Both the position numbers and the translations under genes were made by a program. From the NCBI GenBank assembly GCA_965240365.1, contig OZ251218.1, positions 2,914,001-2,978,000 of the forward strand: a stretch of DNA of 64,000 nt, given 5' to 3'. The notes below the pieces were generated by a model. That model ran no database searches. It was given only the letters and a program-made list of their open reading frames with translations, and was not told the DNA's origin. Positions 42,959 through 52,627 of the stretch are shown here, piece by piece (the first letter of the stretch is position 1; each line of letters begins with the position of its first letter). The DNA comes from G965240365 sp965240365 (GTDB taxonomy: Bacteria > Pseudomonadota > Gammaproteobacteria > Eutrophobiales > Eutrophobiaceae).

Positions 42959-43675
42959 TTGAATTCAGCAGTTTCGGAAAACGCGCGAGTGGTCAGCCTG
43001 ACGCTGGCCGATCAGGTCTTTGAAAGGCTGCAACAGGCGATCGTTGAGGGAGATATTCCGGCCGGTTCAAAGATCAGCGAGGCCGCGCTGGCCAGAAATC
43101 TGGGCATCAGCCGGGCGCCGCTGCGGGAGGCGCTGACCCGCCTGGAAGCCTGCCATCTGATCGAGCGCAGGCCAAATATCGGCGCCCGGGTGGTTGCGCT
43201 GTCGCCCCGGCATCTGCTTGAAATTTATCATATCCGTGAGTCGCTGGAGGGTCTGGCCGCCCGTCTGGCCAGCGAAAATATGAGCAATGAGGACATCGCC
43301 GGGCTGGCTCGTTTGCTTGATGCGCATCGGCCGCGGGTCAAGCGGGAGCGGAGTTATCTGCAAAAGGAGGGCGATATGGATTTTCATTACCGCATTGTGC
43401 TGGGCAGTAAAAATTCACGCCTGATCAATATGTATTGTCATGATCTCTATTATCTGATCCGCCTGTATCGCTATCAATTCGGCATGGTCAGCAAACGTGT
43501 TCACCGGGCCTTTTCCGAGCATGAACATATCGTGGGTGCCCTGCGCCAGCGGGATGGCGAACTGGCCCAGTTTCTTGTGGCCCGGCATATCAAGGCGGCG
43601 CGGCTGAACATAGAAAAAATGCTGGCCGCGCGGCCTACCGCTTCCAACCTGAATAATGGAGAACGGCCGCAATGA
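42959..43675 (+). CDS. GntR-family (FCD) regulator of the methylcitrate genes
   Basis: A 238-residue regulator starting at TTG 42959. The N-terminal winged helix reads LQQAIVEGDIPAGSKISEAA followed by LARNLGISRAPLREALTRLE, the GntR signature. The C-terminal FCD ligand domain contains IYHIRESLEGLAARLAS, the metal-binding D...H set (MDFHYRI) and SEHEHIVGALRQRDGE. Regulators of this type head prp operons in many proteobacteria and respond to methylcitrate-cycle intermediates. It overlaps prpB by four bases. Confidence 0.9.
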   Translation: MNSAVSENARVVSLTLADQVFERLQQAIVEGDIPAGSKISEAALARNLGISRAPLREALTRLEACHLIERRPNIGARVVALSPRHLLEIYHIRESLEGLAARLASENMSNEDIAGLARLLDAHRPRVKRERSYLQKEGDMDFHYRIVLGSKNSRLINMYCHDLYYLIRLYRYQFGMVSKRVHRAFSEHEHIVGALRQRDGELAQFLVARHIKAARLNIEKMLAARPTASNLNNGERPQ

Positions 43676-44565
43676 GTCAGGCCGTATCTTTATCGGCGGG
43701 CGCGCGTTTTAAGGCGGCGCTGCTAAAGGAAAAGCCATTGCAGATCGTGGGCGCTATCAATGCCTATCATGCCCGGCTGGCCGAGGCGGCCGGTTATCGC
43801 GCCCTGTATGTGTCCGGCGGCGGCGTTGCGGCCGGTTCCTGCGGCCTGCCTGATCTCGGCATCACCGCGCCCGAGGATGTCCTTATTGACGTGCGCCGCA
43901 TTACCGATATAAGCCGCCTGCCGGTTCTGGTCGATATTGACACCGGCTGGGGCGGGGCCTTTAATATCGCCCGCACCGTGCGCGCGATGATCAAGGCGGG
44001 CGCCGCGGCGGCGCATATTGAGGATCAGGTGCAGCAAAAACGTTGTGGTCACCGGCCCAATAAGGCCATTGTGACGCAGGCGGAAATGGTGGACAGGATC
44101 AAGGCGGCGGTTGACGCAAAGACCGATCCCGAGTTTGTGATCATGGCCAGGACCGACGCCCTGGCGGTCGAGGGGCTGGCCGCCGCCATCGATCGCGCCC
44201 TGGCCTGTGTCGAGGCCGGCGCCGATATGATCTTCCCCGAGGCAGTGACGGAATTGCGCCAGTATCAACAGTTTGCCGAGGCCGTGCCAGCGCCCGTGCT
44301 GGCCAATATTACCGAATTCGGCCAGACGCCGCTGTTCACGACAGCGGAACTGGCCTCGGTCAATGTCAGCATGGCCCTGTATCCGCTGTCGGCCTTTCGC
44401 GCCATGAATGCCGCCGCCCTGAAGGTCTATCAAAGCCTGCGCGCGGAGGGCACGCAACAAAACGTGTTAAGCCTCATGCAGACCCGCGCCGAGTTGTACG
44501 ACTATCTGGGCTATCACCAATATGAACAAAAACTGGATGAATTATTTTCTGGAGAAAAATCATGA
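43672..44565 (+). CDS. prpB: 2-Methylisocitrate lyase
   Basis: A 297-residue enzyme that cleaves 2-methylisocitrate to pyruvate and succinate, the last step of the methylcitrate cycle. It belongs to the isocitrate lyase/PEP mutase superfamily. YVSGGGVAAGSCGLPDLG and VDIDTGWGGAFNIAR are followed by the active-site loop QQKRCGHRPNK and FVIMARTDALAVEG. Length matches E. coli PrpB. Its stop overlaps the prpC start by four bases. Confidence 0.96.
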   Translation: MSQAVSLSAGARFKAALLKEKPLQIVGAINAYHARLAEAAGYRALYVSGGGVAAGSCGLPDLGITAPEDVLIDVRRITDISRLPVLVDIDTGWGGAFNIARTVRAMIKAGAAAAHIEDQVQQKRCGHRPNKAIVTQAEMVDRIKAAVDAKTDPEFVIMARTDALAVEGLAAAIDRALACVEAGADMIFPEAVTELRQYQQFAEAVPAPVLANITEFGQTPLFTTAELASVNVSMALYPLSAFRAMNAAALKVYQSLRAEGTQQNVLSLMQTRAELYDYLGYHQYEQKLDELFSGEKS

Positions 44566-45710
44566 CCGGAAAAACCGCAAAGAAACCCAAAAAATCGGTC
44601 GCATTAAGCGGCGCCATCGCGGGTAACACCGCCTTGTGCAGCGTCGGCTTAACCGGCAATGACCTGCATTATCGCGGCTACGATATTCTCGACATTGCCG
44701 AGGCTTGCGAATATGAAGAAATCGCCTTTTTGCTGGTGTATGGCAAATTACCGACCCAGGCTGAACTGGACGCCTACAAAGCCAGGCTGCGCGCCCTGCG
44801 CGCCTTGCCCGCCGCGTTAAAGGCCACGCTCGAACAGATCCCGGCGTCCGCCCACCCTATGGATGTGTTACGCACGGGTTGCTCCATGCTGGGCGCGCTC
44901 ATGCCTGAACGGGAAGATCACAATGCCCAGGGCGCGCGCGCCATCGCGGATCGCCTGCTGGCCGGGTTTGCCTCGATATTGCTCTACTGGTATCACTATG
45001 CCGTGAACGGCAAGCGTATCGAGGTGGCAACGGAGGACGATTCTATCGGCGGCCATTTCCTGCATTTATTACATGGCAGGGCGCCCCCGGCGGAGTGGGC
45101 GCGGGCCATGCACACTTCGCTTATTTTATACGCCGAGCATGAATACAATGCCTCGACCTTTACCGGGCGTGTGATCGCCGGCACGGGTTCCGATCTGTAT
45201 TCCTGTGTCACCGGGGCGATAGGGGCGTTGCGCGGCCCCAAACATGGCGGCGCGAATGAAATTGCATTCGACATACAACAGCGTTATGCCACGCCGGATG
45301 AGGCGGCAGCGGATATCCGGGCCCGCATGGCCCGCAAGGAGATCGTGATTGGCTTTGGCCATCCGGTTTATACCGTCAGCGATCCGCGCAACCGGGTCAT
45401 CAAGGCCCTGGCCGAACAACTGGCGATGGCCGGCGGTAACATGAAGATGTTTAATATCGCCGCCCGCATTGAAGCGGTCATGTGGAATGAGAAAAAGATG
45501 TTCCCCAATCTGGACTGGTTTTCCGCGGTGTCCTACGCGCTGATGGACATCCCGACAGTCATGTTCACGCCCTTGTTTGTCATGGCCCGCACCGCGGGCT
45601 GGGCCGCGCATGTCATTGAACAACGCGAAGACGGCAAGATCATCCGCCCGGGCGCCAACTACGTCGGGCCTTCGAATCAGAAGTTTATCCCTGTTGGGGA
45701 GCGTGAATAG
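44562..45710 (+). CDS. prpC: 2-Methylcitrate synthase
   Basis: A 382-residue citrate-synthase-fold enzyme condensing propionyl-CoA and oxaloacetate. It begins with a Lys-rich stretch, then ALSGAIAGNTALCSVGLTGN and LHYRGYDI. Active-site residues are in LYAEHEYNASTF (His), GFGHPVYTVSDPRN (His) and the downstream Asp region. Position after prpB makes methylcitrate rather than citrate synthase the best call. The operon is then interrupted by a repeat array before prpD. Confidence 0.93.
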   Translation: MTGKTAKKPKKSVALSGAIAGNTALCSVGLTGNDLHYRGYDILDIAEACEYEEIAFLLVYGKLPTQAELDAYKARLRALRALPAALKATLEQIPASAHPMDVLRTGCSMLGALMPEREDHNAQGARAIADRLLAGFASILLYWYHYAVNGKRIEVATEDDSIGGHFLHLLHGRAPPAEWARAMHTSLILYAEHEYNASTFTGRVIAGTGSDLYSCVTGAIGALRGPKHGGANEIAFDIQQRYATPDEAAADIRARMARKEIVIGFGHPVYTVSDPRNRVIKALAEQLAMAGGNMKMFNIAARIEAVMWNEKKMFPNLDWFSAVSYALMDIPTVMFTPLFVMARTAGWAAHVIEQREDGKIIRPGANYVGPSNQKFIPVGERE

Positions 45711-45779
45711 GGGTTGAGCGGATTCCGGCTTTGGCCTGTTTGCACCGGGCAGATTGGAATGATAAAACGGCGGGAATAC

Positions 45780-46460
45780 CGGAAAGCCTGAACAACACCC
45801 CGTCGTCATTCCAGCGAAAGCTGGAATCCAGGAAGGACGATGCCGGGATGTTGGATGACTTCGGCTTTTGCCGGAATGACCAGTTGGCGGGAATAACGTC
45901 TTTGGTTGTCATTCCCGCCTGGGCGGGAATGTATAATAAAAACCACTGGATTCCAGCTTTCGCTGGAATGACGGCGGGGGCGTTGGGTTTTGGCCTGTGC
46001 CAGCCTGTTGTCTGGTTGCTGCCTGGCCGTTACAAACAAACCGGAATAACACCCCGTTGTCATTCCGGCCTGCCTGCTACAGGCAGGCGAAGGCCGGAAT
46101 CCAGCTTTTGCCTGTTTGCACCGGGCAGGTTGGAATGATAAAACGGTGGGAATACCGGAAAGCCTGAACAACATCCCGTCGTCATTCCAGCGAAAGCTGG
46201 AATCCAGGAAAGCAATGCCGGGATGTTGGATGACTTCGGCTTTTGCCGGAATGACGAGTTGGCGGGAATAACGTCTTTGGTTGTCATTCCCGCCTGGGCG
46301 GGAATGTATAGTAAAAACCACTGGATTCCAGCTTTCGCTGGAATGACGGCGGAGGTGTTGGGTTTTGGCTTGTGCCAGCCTGTTGCCTGGCTGCCGCTTG
46401 ACCGTTACAAACAAGCCGGAATCCAGGAAGAATATTACCTGGATGATAAATGAATTCCGG
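45780..46460. repeat. Tandem REP array between prpC and prpD
   Basis: Two tandem units of about 360-390 bases, starting near 45770 and 46140. Each holds GGGAATACCGGAAAGCCTGA, a REP hairpin (CATTCCAGCGAAAGCTGGAA), the segment ATGTTGGATGACTTCGGC, a second hairpin GTCATTCCCGCCTGGGCGGG and a third inverted one. A 19-bp palindrome is inserted in a REP loop at 46069-46087. Short frames here are not genes. Confidence 0.85.
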
Positions 46461-46513
46461 CTTTCGCTTAACAGCAAAAAATTAACCCAAACAACCACAA
46501 AAAGGAAAAAACC

Positions 46514-47965
46514 ATGTCCATAGGCATCAAACAAACAAAACGCCCCGATCCCGACTCGCTCTTGATCGACATTGCCGATTACATCGTGGACGCGAGACCC
46601 GAAAGCGCGGAGGCGCGAAGCACCGCGCGTTATTGTCTTATGGACACCCTGGGCTGCGGTTTACTGGCCCTGAATTATCCGGCCTGTACTCGAATGATGG
46701 GGCCGGTCGTGCCCGGCGCGAGTCTGGCAAACGGCGCGCGTTGTCCGGGCACGGCCTATGAACTGGACCCGGTCATGGCGGCGTTTAATATCGGCTGCAT
46801 GATCCGCTGGCTGGATTTTAATGACACCTGGCTGGCCGCGGAATGGGGCCATCCCTCGGATAATCTCGGCGGCATACTGGCCGTCGCGGATTATCTCAGC
46901 CGTAACAACAGCGCCGCGGGCAAGCCGCCCTTGCTGGTTGAGGATGTGCTCACGGCCATGATCAAGGCGCATGAGATTCAGGGCGTGATCGCGCTCGAAA
47001 ACAGCTTCAACCGGGTCGGCCTGGATCATGTCTTGCTGGTGCGGGTTGCAACCACGGCCGTGGTGACCGGCCTGCTCGGCGGCGACAAGGCGCAGATCAT
47101 TAACGCCGTCTCCAACGCCTGGCTCGATGGCGGCGCGCTGCGCGCTTACCGTCATGCGCCGAATACCGGTTCGCGTAAATCCTGGGCGGCCGCCGATGCC
47201 ACCAGCCGCGGCGTGCGGCTGGCCCTGATCGCCATGACCGGCGAGATGGGCTATGCTTCGGCCTTGAGCGCCAAAAACTGGGGTTATTTTGACGTGTTGT
47301 TCAAGGGCAACGCGTTTAAGTTCAGCCGGGGCTTTGATTCTTATGTGATGGAAAACGTGTTATTCAAGATTGCCTTCCCGGCCGAATTCCACGCCCAGAC
47401 GGCCGTTGAAGCGGCCCTGAAACTCCATCCCGAGGTAAAGGACAGGCTGAACGACATTGAAAAAATTGTCATCAGGACCCAGGAAGCCGCGGTGCGTATC
47501 ATTGACAAGACCGGGCCGCTGGCCAACCCGGCCGATCGGGATCACTGTATTCAATACATGGTCGCCATTCCGCTGATATTCGGCCGGCTCACGGCCGATG
47601 ATTATGAAGACCGCGTGGCCGCCGATCCGCGCGTTGACGCCTTGCGTGACAAAATGGACGTGCTGGAACACAAGCCCTACAGCGCGGACTATCTGGATCC
47701 GCAAAAACGCTCGATAGGCAACGCCGTGCAGGTCTTTTTCAAGGATGGCGGCGCCACGGAAAATGTCGCCGTGGAATTCCCGCTCGGTCATCGCCGCCGC
47801 CGGGCCGAAGGCATACCGCTGCTGCTGGAAAAATTTGAACGCAATATCAAGACCCGCCTGCCGGACGCGCGGGCCGGCGCCATCCTCGATCTATGCGCCG
47901 ACCCGGCCCGGCTCGGCCAGACCCCGGTCAATGAGTTTATGGACCTTTGGGTCACGGCCGGATAG
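46514..47965 (+). CDS. prpD: 2-Methylcitrate dehydratase, MmgE/PrpD family
   Basis: A 483-residue protein of the MmgE/PrpD family that dehydrates 2-methylcitrate to 2-methyl-cis-aconitate. Landmarks: YCLMDTLGCGLLALNYPAC, IRWLDFNDTWLAAEWGHPSD, AYRHAPNTGSRKSWAAADAT and DHCIQYMVAIPLIFGRL. ATG 46514 follows AAGGAAA. The repeat array upstream separates it from prpBC by 800 bases, so it may have its own promoter. No acnD/prpF pair is present, consistent with the PrpD route. Confidence 0.94.
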   Translation: MSIGIKQTKRPDPDSLLIDIADYIVDARPESAEARSTARYCLMDTLGCGLLALNYPACTRMMGPVVPGASLANGARCPGTAYELDPVMAAFNIGCMIRWLDFNDTWLAAEWGHPSDNLGGILAVADYLSRNNSAAGKPPLLVEDVLTAMIKAHEIQGVIALENSFNRVGLDHVLLVRVATTAVVTGLLGGDKAQIINAVSNAWLDGGALRAYRHAPNTGSRKSWAAADATSRGVRLALIAMTGEMGYASALSAKNWGYFDVLFKGNAFKFSRGFDSYVMENVLFKIAFPAEFHAQTAVEAALKLHPEVKDRLNDIEKIVIRTQEAAVRIIDKTGPLANPADRDHCIQYMVAIPLIFGRLTADDYEDRVAADPRVDALRDKMDVLEHKPYSADYLDPQKRSIGNAVQVFFKDGGATENVAVEFPLGHRRRRAEGIPLLLEKFERNIKTRLPDARAGAILDLCADPARLGQTPVNEFMDLWVTAG

Positions 47966-48041
47966 CGCCGGCCGCTCGCAGGCGCTATACTCCGCGTTTT
48001 TGCGACAATGCCGGCCGGAACCGGCCGCGGGCGAATTATCC

Positions 48042-48884
48042 ATGCAGCATGAACACGACATCCGCACCGTCTTTTTCGTCTCCGATAGAACCGGCAAAAC
48101 GGCCGAATCCATCGGCGAAAGCCTGTTGTCTCAATTTGACGGGATCGCGTTCGAACACAAGAGTTTTTCCTTTGTGAATTCCAGGGCCGATGCCGAACGC
48201 ATCGCCAGCGAGATACAACGAAACGCAAGCGACACCGGCCGGCAGCCATTGGTCTTCAGCACCCTGGTCGATGAAGAACTGCAAAAAATTATTGCCGCCA
48301 CCGACGCCTGTGTGATCAGTTTATTCAATGCCTTTATTGACCCGCTGGAAAAAAGCCTGGGGGTAAAATCATCGCATACCACCGGCCGGCCGCATGAAGA
48401 ATACAGCGACAAGGCCTACAAAAAACATATTGACGCGATTGAATTTGCCCTCAAACATGATGACGGCAAACAAACCCGGCACTATGACAAGGCGGACGTT
48501 ATCCTGATCGGGGTCTCGCGCTCGGCCAAGACGCCGACCTGCCTGTATCTGGCGATGAACTTTTTTATCAAGGCCGCCAATTATCCCCTGACCGATGATG
48601 AACTCAAACAGCACGCCCTGCCGGATTTTCTGCTGCGTTACCGGGACAAGCTGGCGGGCTTAACGATCCGTCCGGATCAGCTTAGCGTCATCCGCGAGCA
48701 GCGCAGACCCGGTTCCGCCTATGCCGAGATTCAGACATGCCGCGAAGAGATCCGGCGGGCGGAACGCATTATGAATGATCACAATCTATACGTGCTTGAC
48801 TCATCCGCAATATCCATTGAAGAACTGGCCGTCGGCATTGTCAAGGAGAAGGGCTTGCTGAAGCGCGCCAGAAATGAAAAATGA
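48042..48884 (+). CDS. ppsR: PEP synthase regulatory protein (bifunctional kinase/phosphorylase)
   Basis: A 280-residue DUF299-family enzyme that inactivates PEP synthase by ADP-dependent phosphorylation and reactivates it by phosphorolysis. It begins IRTVFFVSDRTGKTAESIGE and carries the P-loop LIGVSRSAKTPTCLYLA. ATG 48042 is used; the upstream open frame overlaps the end of prpD in another frame and is not coding. The stop overlaps ppsA by four bases, coupling regulator and target. Confidence 0.95.
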   Translation: MQHEHDIRTVFFVSDRTGKTAESIGESLLSQFDGIAFEHKSFSFVNSRADAERIASEIQRNASDTGRQPLVFSTLVDEELQKIIAATDACVISLFNAFIDPLEKSLGVKSSHTTGRPHEEYSDKAYKKHIDAIEFALKHDDGKQTRHYDKADVILIGVSRSAKTPTCLYLAMNFFIKAANYPLTDDELKQHALPDFLLRYRDKLAGLTIRPDQLSVIREQRRPGSAYAEIQTCREEIRRAERIMNDHNLYVLDSSAISIEELAVGIVKEKGLLKRARNEK

Positions 48885-51295
48885 ATAAGGATAATCTTGT
48901 GAACAAACAGGTAGCAAATAAATATATCAGGCCCCTGGGGCAACTGGGCATGCGCGATGTGGCCCTGGTGGGCGGCAAGAATGCCTCGCTGGGCGAGATG
49001 CTCGGTCATCTGTCCGCCGCGGGCGTCAGCGTGCCGGACGGCTACGCCACGACCACGACCGCTTTTCTGGACTTTCTTGCCCACAACAATCTGCAAGAGC
49101 GGATCCGCGCCAGACTTGAGGGCCTGGATGTTGATGATGTGCGGCAACTGGCCGCGGCCGGCAAGGAAATCCGGGGCTGGATCACGGCGGCATCGTTACA
49201 GGCGCCATTAAAACAAGCCATCATCGACGCCTATGAATCCATGTCAGCCGGTATGGAAGGGGGCCTCGCGGTCGCGGTCCGATCATCGGCGACAGCGGAA
49301 GACTTGCCGGATGCCTCTTTTGCCGGGCAACAGGAAACCTTCTTAAACGTGCATGACATTGATGATGTCCTGTATAAAGTCAAGGCCGTCTTCTCCTCGC
49401 TCTACAACGACCGCGCCATTGCCTATCGTATCCATAAAAACTTCGCCCATGCCGAGATCGCCTTGTCGGCCACCATCCAGCGCATGGTGCGCAGCGATAT
49501 CGGGGTCAGCGGGGTCATGTTTACGCTTGACACCGAATCCGGCTTTGCCGATGTGGTCTTCATTACCGGCAGTTATGGCCTCGGTGAAATGGTCGTGCAG
49601 GGCGCCGTCAACCCCGATGAATACTATGTTTACAAAAAATCACTGGCCGCCGGCAAACCGGCCGTGTTAAGCCGCAACCTCGGCGGCAAGGCGCTCAAGC
49701 TGATCCACAACGACGACCCCGATGCCGCCGAATGGGTCAAGACCGTGGCCGTGGAAAAAGAAGCCTCGGCGCGCTTCTGCCTGAACGACGATCAACTTGA
49801 AGCCCTGGCGCGTCAGGCCCTCATTATTGAAAAACATTACGCCTGTCCAATGGATATCGAATGGGCTTTGGATGGCCGCGACGGCAGGATTTATATCGTG
49901 CAGGCGCGGCCGGAGACCGTGCAAAGCCATCAACATCGCAACATGATCGAGCGTTACCGGCTCAATGAGACCGGCCGGCGCCTGACGCAAGGCGCGGCCA
50001 TCGGTCAGAAGATCGGCGCGGGCACGGCCAGGGTAATAAAAAGACTGGAAGATATGGACAACTTGCAGGCCGGGGATGTGCTGGTCACCGAAATGACCGA
50101 CCCGGACTGGGAACCGGTCATGAAACGCGCGGCCGCGATCGTGACCAACCGGGGCGGGCGCACCTGCCACGCGGCCATCATTGCCCGCGAGATGGGCACG
50201 CCCGCGGTGGTGGGTTGCGGCGACGCCACCGAACAGATCCAGACTGAAAATCCGGTCACCGTGGTCTGCTCGGAAGGTGAAACCGGCGCTGTCTATGCCG
50301 GTCTGCTGGATTTTGAGATTAAGCGGGCCGAACTCGGCAAGCTGCCGCCGCCGCCGTTAAAGATCATGATGAATGTCGGCAATCCCGGCAAGGCCATGTC
50401 CTTTGCCCAACTCCCCAATGCCGGGGTGGGGCTGGCGCGCCTCGAATTCATCATCAACAACAAGATCGGCATCCATCCGCGCGCCCTGCTCGAATACGAA
50501 AAACAAGAGGCCGCGTTAAAGGCCGTGATCGACCAGCGGACCAAAGCCTATGGCGATCCGGTGGACTACTACATCAAAAAACTGATCGAGGGCGTCGCAA
50601 CGCTGGGCGCCGCCTTCGCGCCCAACCCCGTCATTGTCCGGCTATCGGACTTTAAATCGAACGAATATGCCAACCTGATCGGCGGCCGGCCCTACGAGCC
50701 GGACGAAGAAAACCCGATGATCGGCTATCGCGGCACCTCCCGTTATCTTTCGGCCGAATTCGAAGCCTGTTTTGAACTGGAATGCCGGGCCTTGCGCTAC
50801 GCGCGCGAGCAAATGGCGCTAGACAATATCTGGGTCATGGTGCCGTTCGTGCGCACCCCGCAACAGGCCGGGGCCGTGGTGGAATTGCTGGCTAAAAACG
50901 GTCTAAAACGCGGCGAACGGGGACTAAAACTGATCATGATGTGCGAAGTGCCGAGCAATGCGATACTGGCCGATCAATTCCTGCACTACTTCGATGGTTT
51001 CTCCATTGGCTCCAACGACATGACCCAGTTGACCCTGGCGCTCGACCGCGACTCGGCGCTGGTGTCGGACCTGTTTGACGAACGCGATGAAGCGGTCAAG
51101 TTCATGCTCAGCCGCGCCATAAGGGCCTGCAAGCAGGCCGGAAAATACATCGGCATCTGCGGACAGGGGCCTTCCGACCACCCTGATTTCGCAAAATGGC
51201 TGCTGGACGAAGGCATAGAAAGCATCTCCCTCAATCCCGACACGGTCATCGACACCTGGCTATACCTCGCCGGGGCCGGAGAAGGCAAGCCGTAG
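48881..51295 (+). CDS. ppsA: Phosphoenolpyruvate synthase
   Basis: An 804-residue enzyme making PEP from pyruvate and ATP for gluconeogenesis. The N-terminal ATP-grasp domain has LVGGKNASLGEML and VRSSATAEDLPDASFAGQQE; the swivelling domain has the phospho-His in NRGGRTCHAAIIAREMGTPA; the C-terminal TIM barrel has SIGSNDMTQLTLALDRDS and ICGQGPSDHPDFAKWL. It can use pyruvate from the adjacent methylcitrate pathway. Activity is expected to be set by PpsR. Confidence 0.96.
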   Translation: MNKDNLVNKQVANKYIRPLGQLGMRDVALVGGKNASLGEMLGHLSAAGVSVPDGYATTTTAFLDFLAHNNLQERIRARLEGLDVDDVRQLAAAGKEIRGWITAASLQAPLKQAIIDAYESMSAGMEGGLAVAVRSSATAEDLPDASFAGQQETFLNVHDIDDVLYKVKAVFSSLYNDRAIAYRIHKNFAHAEIALSATIQRMVRSDIGVSGVMFTLDTESGFADVVFITGSYGLGEMVVQGAVNPDEYYVYKKSLAAGKPAVLSRNLGGKALKLIHNDDPDAAEWVKTVAVEKEASARFCLNDDQLEALARQALIIEKHYACPMDIEWALDGRDGRIYIVQARPETVQSHQHRNMIERYRLNETGRRLTQGAAIGQKIGAGTARVIKRLEDMDNLQAGDVLVTEMTDPDWEPVMKRAAAIVTNRGGRTCHAAIIAREMGTPAVVGCGDATEQIQTENPVTVVCSEGETGAVYAGLLDFEIKRAELGKLPPPPLKIMMNVGNPGKAMSFAQLPNAGVGLARLEFIINNKIGIHPRALLEYEKQEAALKAVIDQRTKAYGDPVDYYIKKLIEGVATLGAAFAPNPVIVRLSDFKSNEYANLIGGRPYEPDEENPMIGYRGTSRYLSAEFEACFELECRALRYAREQMALDNIWVMVPFVRTPQQAGAVVELLAKNGLKRGERGLKLIMMCEVPSNAILADQFLHYFDGFSIGSNDMTQLTLALDRDSALVSDLFDERDEAVKFMLSRAIRACKQAGKYIGICGQGPSDHPDFAKWLLDEGIESISLNPDTVIDTWLYLAGAGEGKP

Positions 51296-51309
51296 GTCAA
51301 CGGCAGGAG

Positions 51310-51800
51310 TCTGTCATTCCCGCCTGCCTACAGCAGGCAGGAATGTATAATATAAAACCACTGGATTCCGGCTTTCGCCGGAATGACGAAGTAGCAGGAA
51401 TAACGCCCTTGCCATCATTCCAGTGAAAGCTCGCCTACAGGACGTAAGTGGTAGAGCGGCGCTTGCCAGCAGCAGGCAGGGCCGGAATAGCAACAAAGCA
51501 TAAAACCAGCAACCCGTCATTCCGGCGAAAGCCGGAATCCAGTGGTTTATGTAATACATTCCTGCGTGAGCAGGAATGACAACCAAAGGCGTTATTTCGG
51601 CTAACCCGGTACAGGCAGGGTCAGAATGGCAACAAAGCATAAAACCAGCAACCCGTCATTCCGGCGAAAGCCGGAATCCAGTGGTTTATGCAATACATTC
51701 CTGCGCAAGCAGGAATGACAACCAAAGGCGTTATTATGGCTAACCTGGTACAGGCAGGCGAAAGCCGGAATCCAGGAAGACGGGGCCGGGATATAAGTGA
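51310..51800. repeat. REP hairpin array after ppsA
   Basis: Several REP hairpins (CATTCCGGCGAAAGCCGGAA and mates with GGTTTATG spacers). Two near-identical 150-base units start near 51490 and 51620. A 19-bp palindrome variant is fused into a half-stem at 51328-51347. A segment GCCTACAGGACGTAAGTGGT replaces a loop near 51432-51452. Non-coding. Confidence 0.8.
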
Positions 51801-51941
51801 ATGCCAGCGATCCCCAACGAGCACAAGGCGCGAAACCCGCCCCGAAACACACAAAATGACAAAAACCCACATTTCAACATAAAAACGTGCAAAACCAACC
51901 GAATTTCCTATAATTGACACTCCTGCTGGCCAACACCAAAT

Positions 51942-52018
51942 GCGCCCGTAGCTCAACCGGATAGAGTATCGGGCTTCGAACCCGAGGGTTGGGGGTTCGA
52001 ATCCCTCCGGGCGCGCCA
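51942..52018 (+). tRNA. tRNA-Arg, anticodon TCG
   Basis: Acceptor stem GCGCCCG/CGGGCGC, D-arm GCTCAACCGGATAGAGT, anticodon arm TCGGG-CTTCGAA-CCCGA (anticodon TCG), T-arm GGGGGTTCGAATCCCTC and encoded CCA. A TATAAT at 51909-51914 may be its -10 element. It marks the left edge of the methylase/ATPase island. Confidence 0.97.
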
Positions 52019-52213
52019 TATCAGCAAAATCGGTAAAAGTATGATGTATTTCGATATAGAACTGCTGCAATAAAGATTTACTGCCGAGTTCAATAATGAC
52101 TCGGCACTTGAGTTGAAACCGGACGGGGCTGACGTTGACCCGTCGGTTACATTGTTTGCTAAATATGAGCCAAGTTTTTCTGACAAGATAGCGTAAACGG
52201 GCAAAATCGCACA

Positions 52214-52627
52214 ATGGCAGACAAAGTCACGCCCATGCAGCGTTCTGCCATGATGGCGGCAGTAAAGAATAAGAACACCGAGCCTGAGCTTATCGTGCGC
52301 AGACGGGTCTTTGCATTTGGGTTTCGCTACCGACTCCATGTACGCAAACTGCCGGGTACGCCGGATTTAGTATTTCCCCGTTATCGTGTGGCGGTTTTCG
52401 TACATGGATGCTTCTGGCATGGTCACGATTGTCCGAAGGGCAAGCTCCCGGCCACAAACCGCGATTTCTGGCAGGAAAAAATCTCCAAGAACAAAGAGCG
52501 TGATCGATCAACGGTCAAAGCTCTTGAATACAAAGGCTGGCGGGTAATGACGATCTGGTTCTGCCATATCGAGGAAGGGATAAAGGATTTACTCACTCTT
52601 TTGATCGAGCGGCGAAAGACTCTCTAG
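52214..52627 (+). CDS. vsr: Vsr-type very-short-patch mismatch endonuclease
   Basis: A 137-residue nuclease of the Vsr family. It shows QRSAMMAAVKNKNTEPELIV, GFRYRLHVRKLPGTPDLVFP, with the catalytic Asp of the PD-type core, and VAVFVHGCFWHGHDC, with the conserved His and zinc ligands. Vsr nicks T:G mismatches made by deamination of 5-methylcytosine, so partnership with a C5-methylase is expected. It lies tail-to-tail with the methylase gene, overlapping by four bases. The 195-base gap after the tRNA has one hairpin (GCCGAGT/ACTCGGC, 52083-52105). Confidence 0.93.
   Translation: MADKVTPMQRSAMMAAVKNKNTEPELIVRRRVFAFGFRYRLHVRKLPGTPDLVFPRYRVAVFVHGCFWHGHDCPKGKLPATNRDFWQEKISKNKERDRSTVKALEYKGWRVMTIWFCHIEEGIKDLLTLLIERRKTL

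Noticed and set aside
47745..48041. Upstream extension of ppsR by 99 codons
   Set aside because: It overlaps the end of prpD in another frame and is not similar to PpsR proteins, which begin at about 48042.
51621..52214. A 197-codon reverse-strand frame containing ARPEGFEPPT
   Set aside because: This peptide is the antisense of tRNA-Arg(TCG) plus REP sequence, a common annotation artefact. The same applies to 42628-42855 over tRNA-Arg(ACG).
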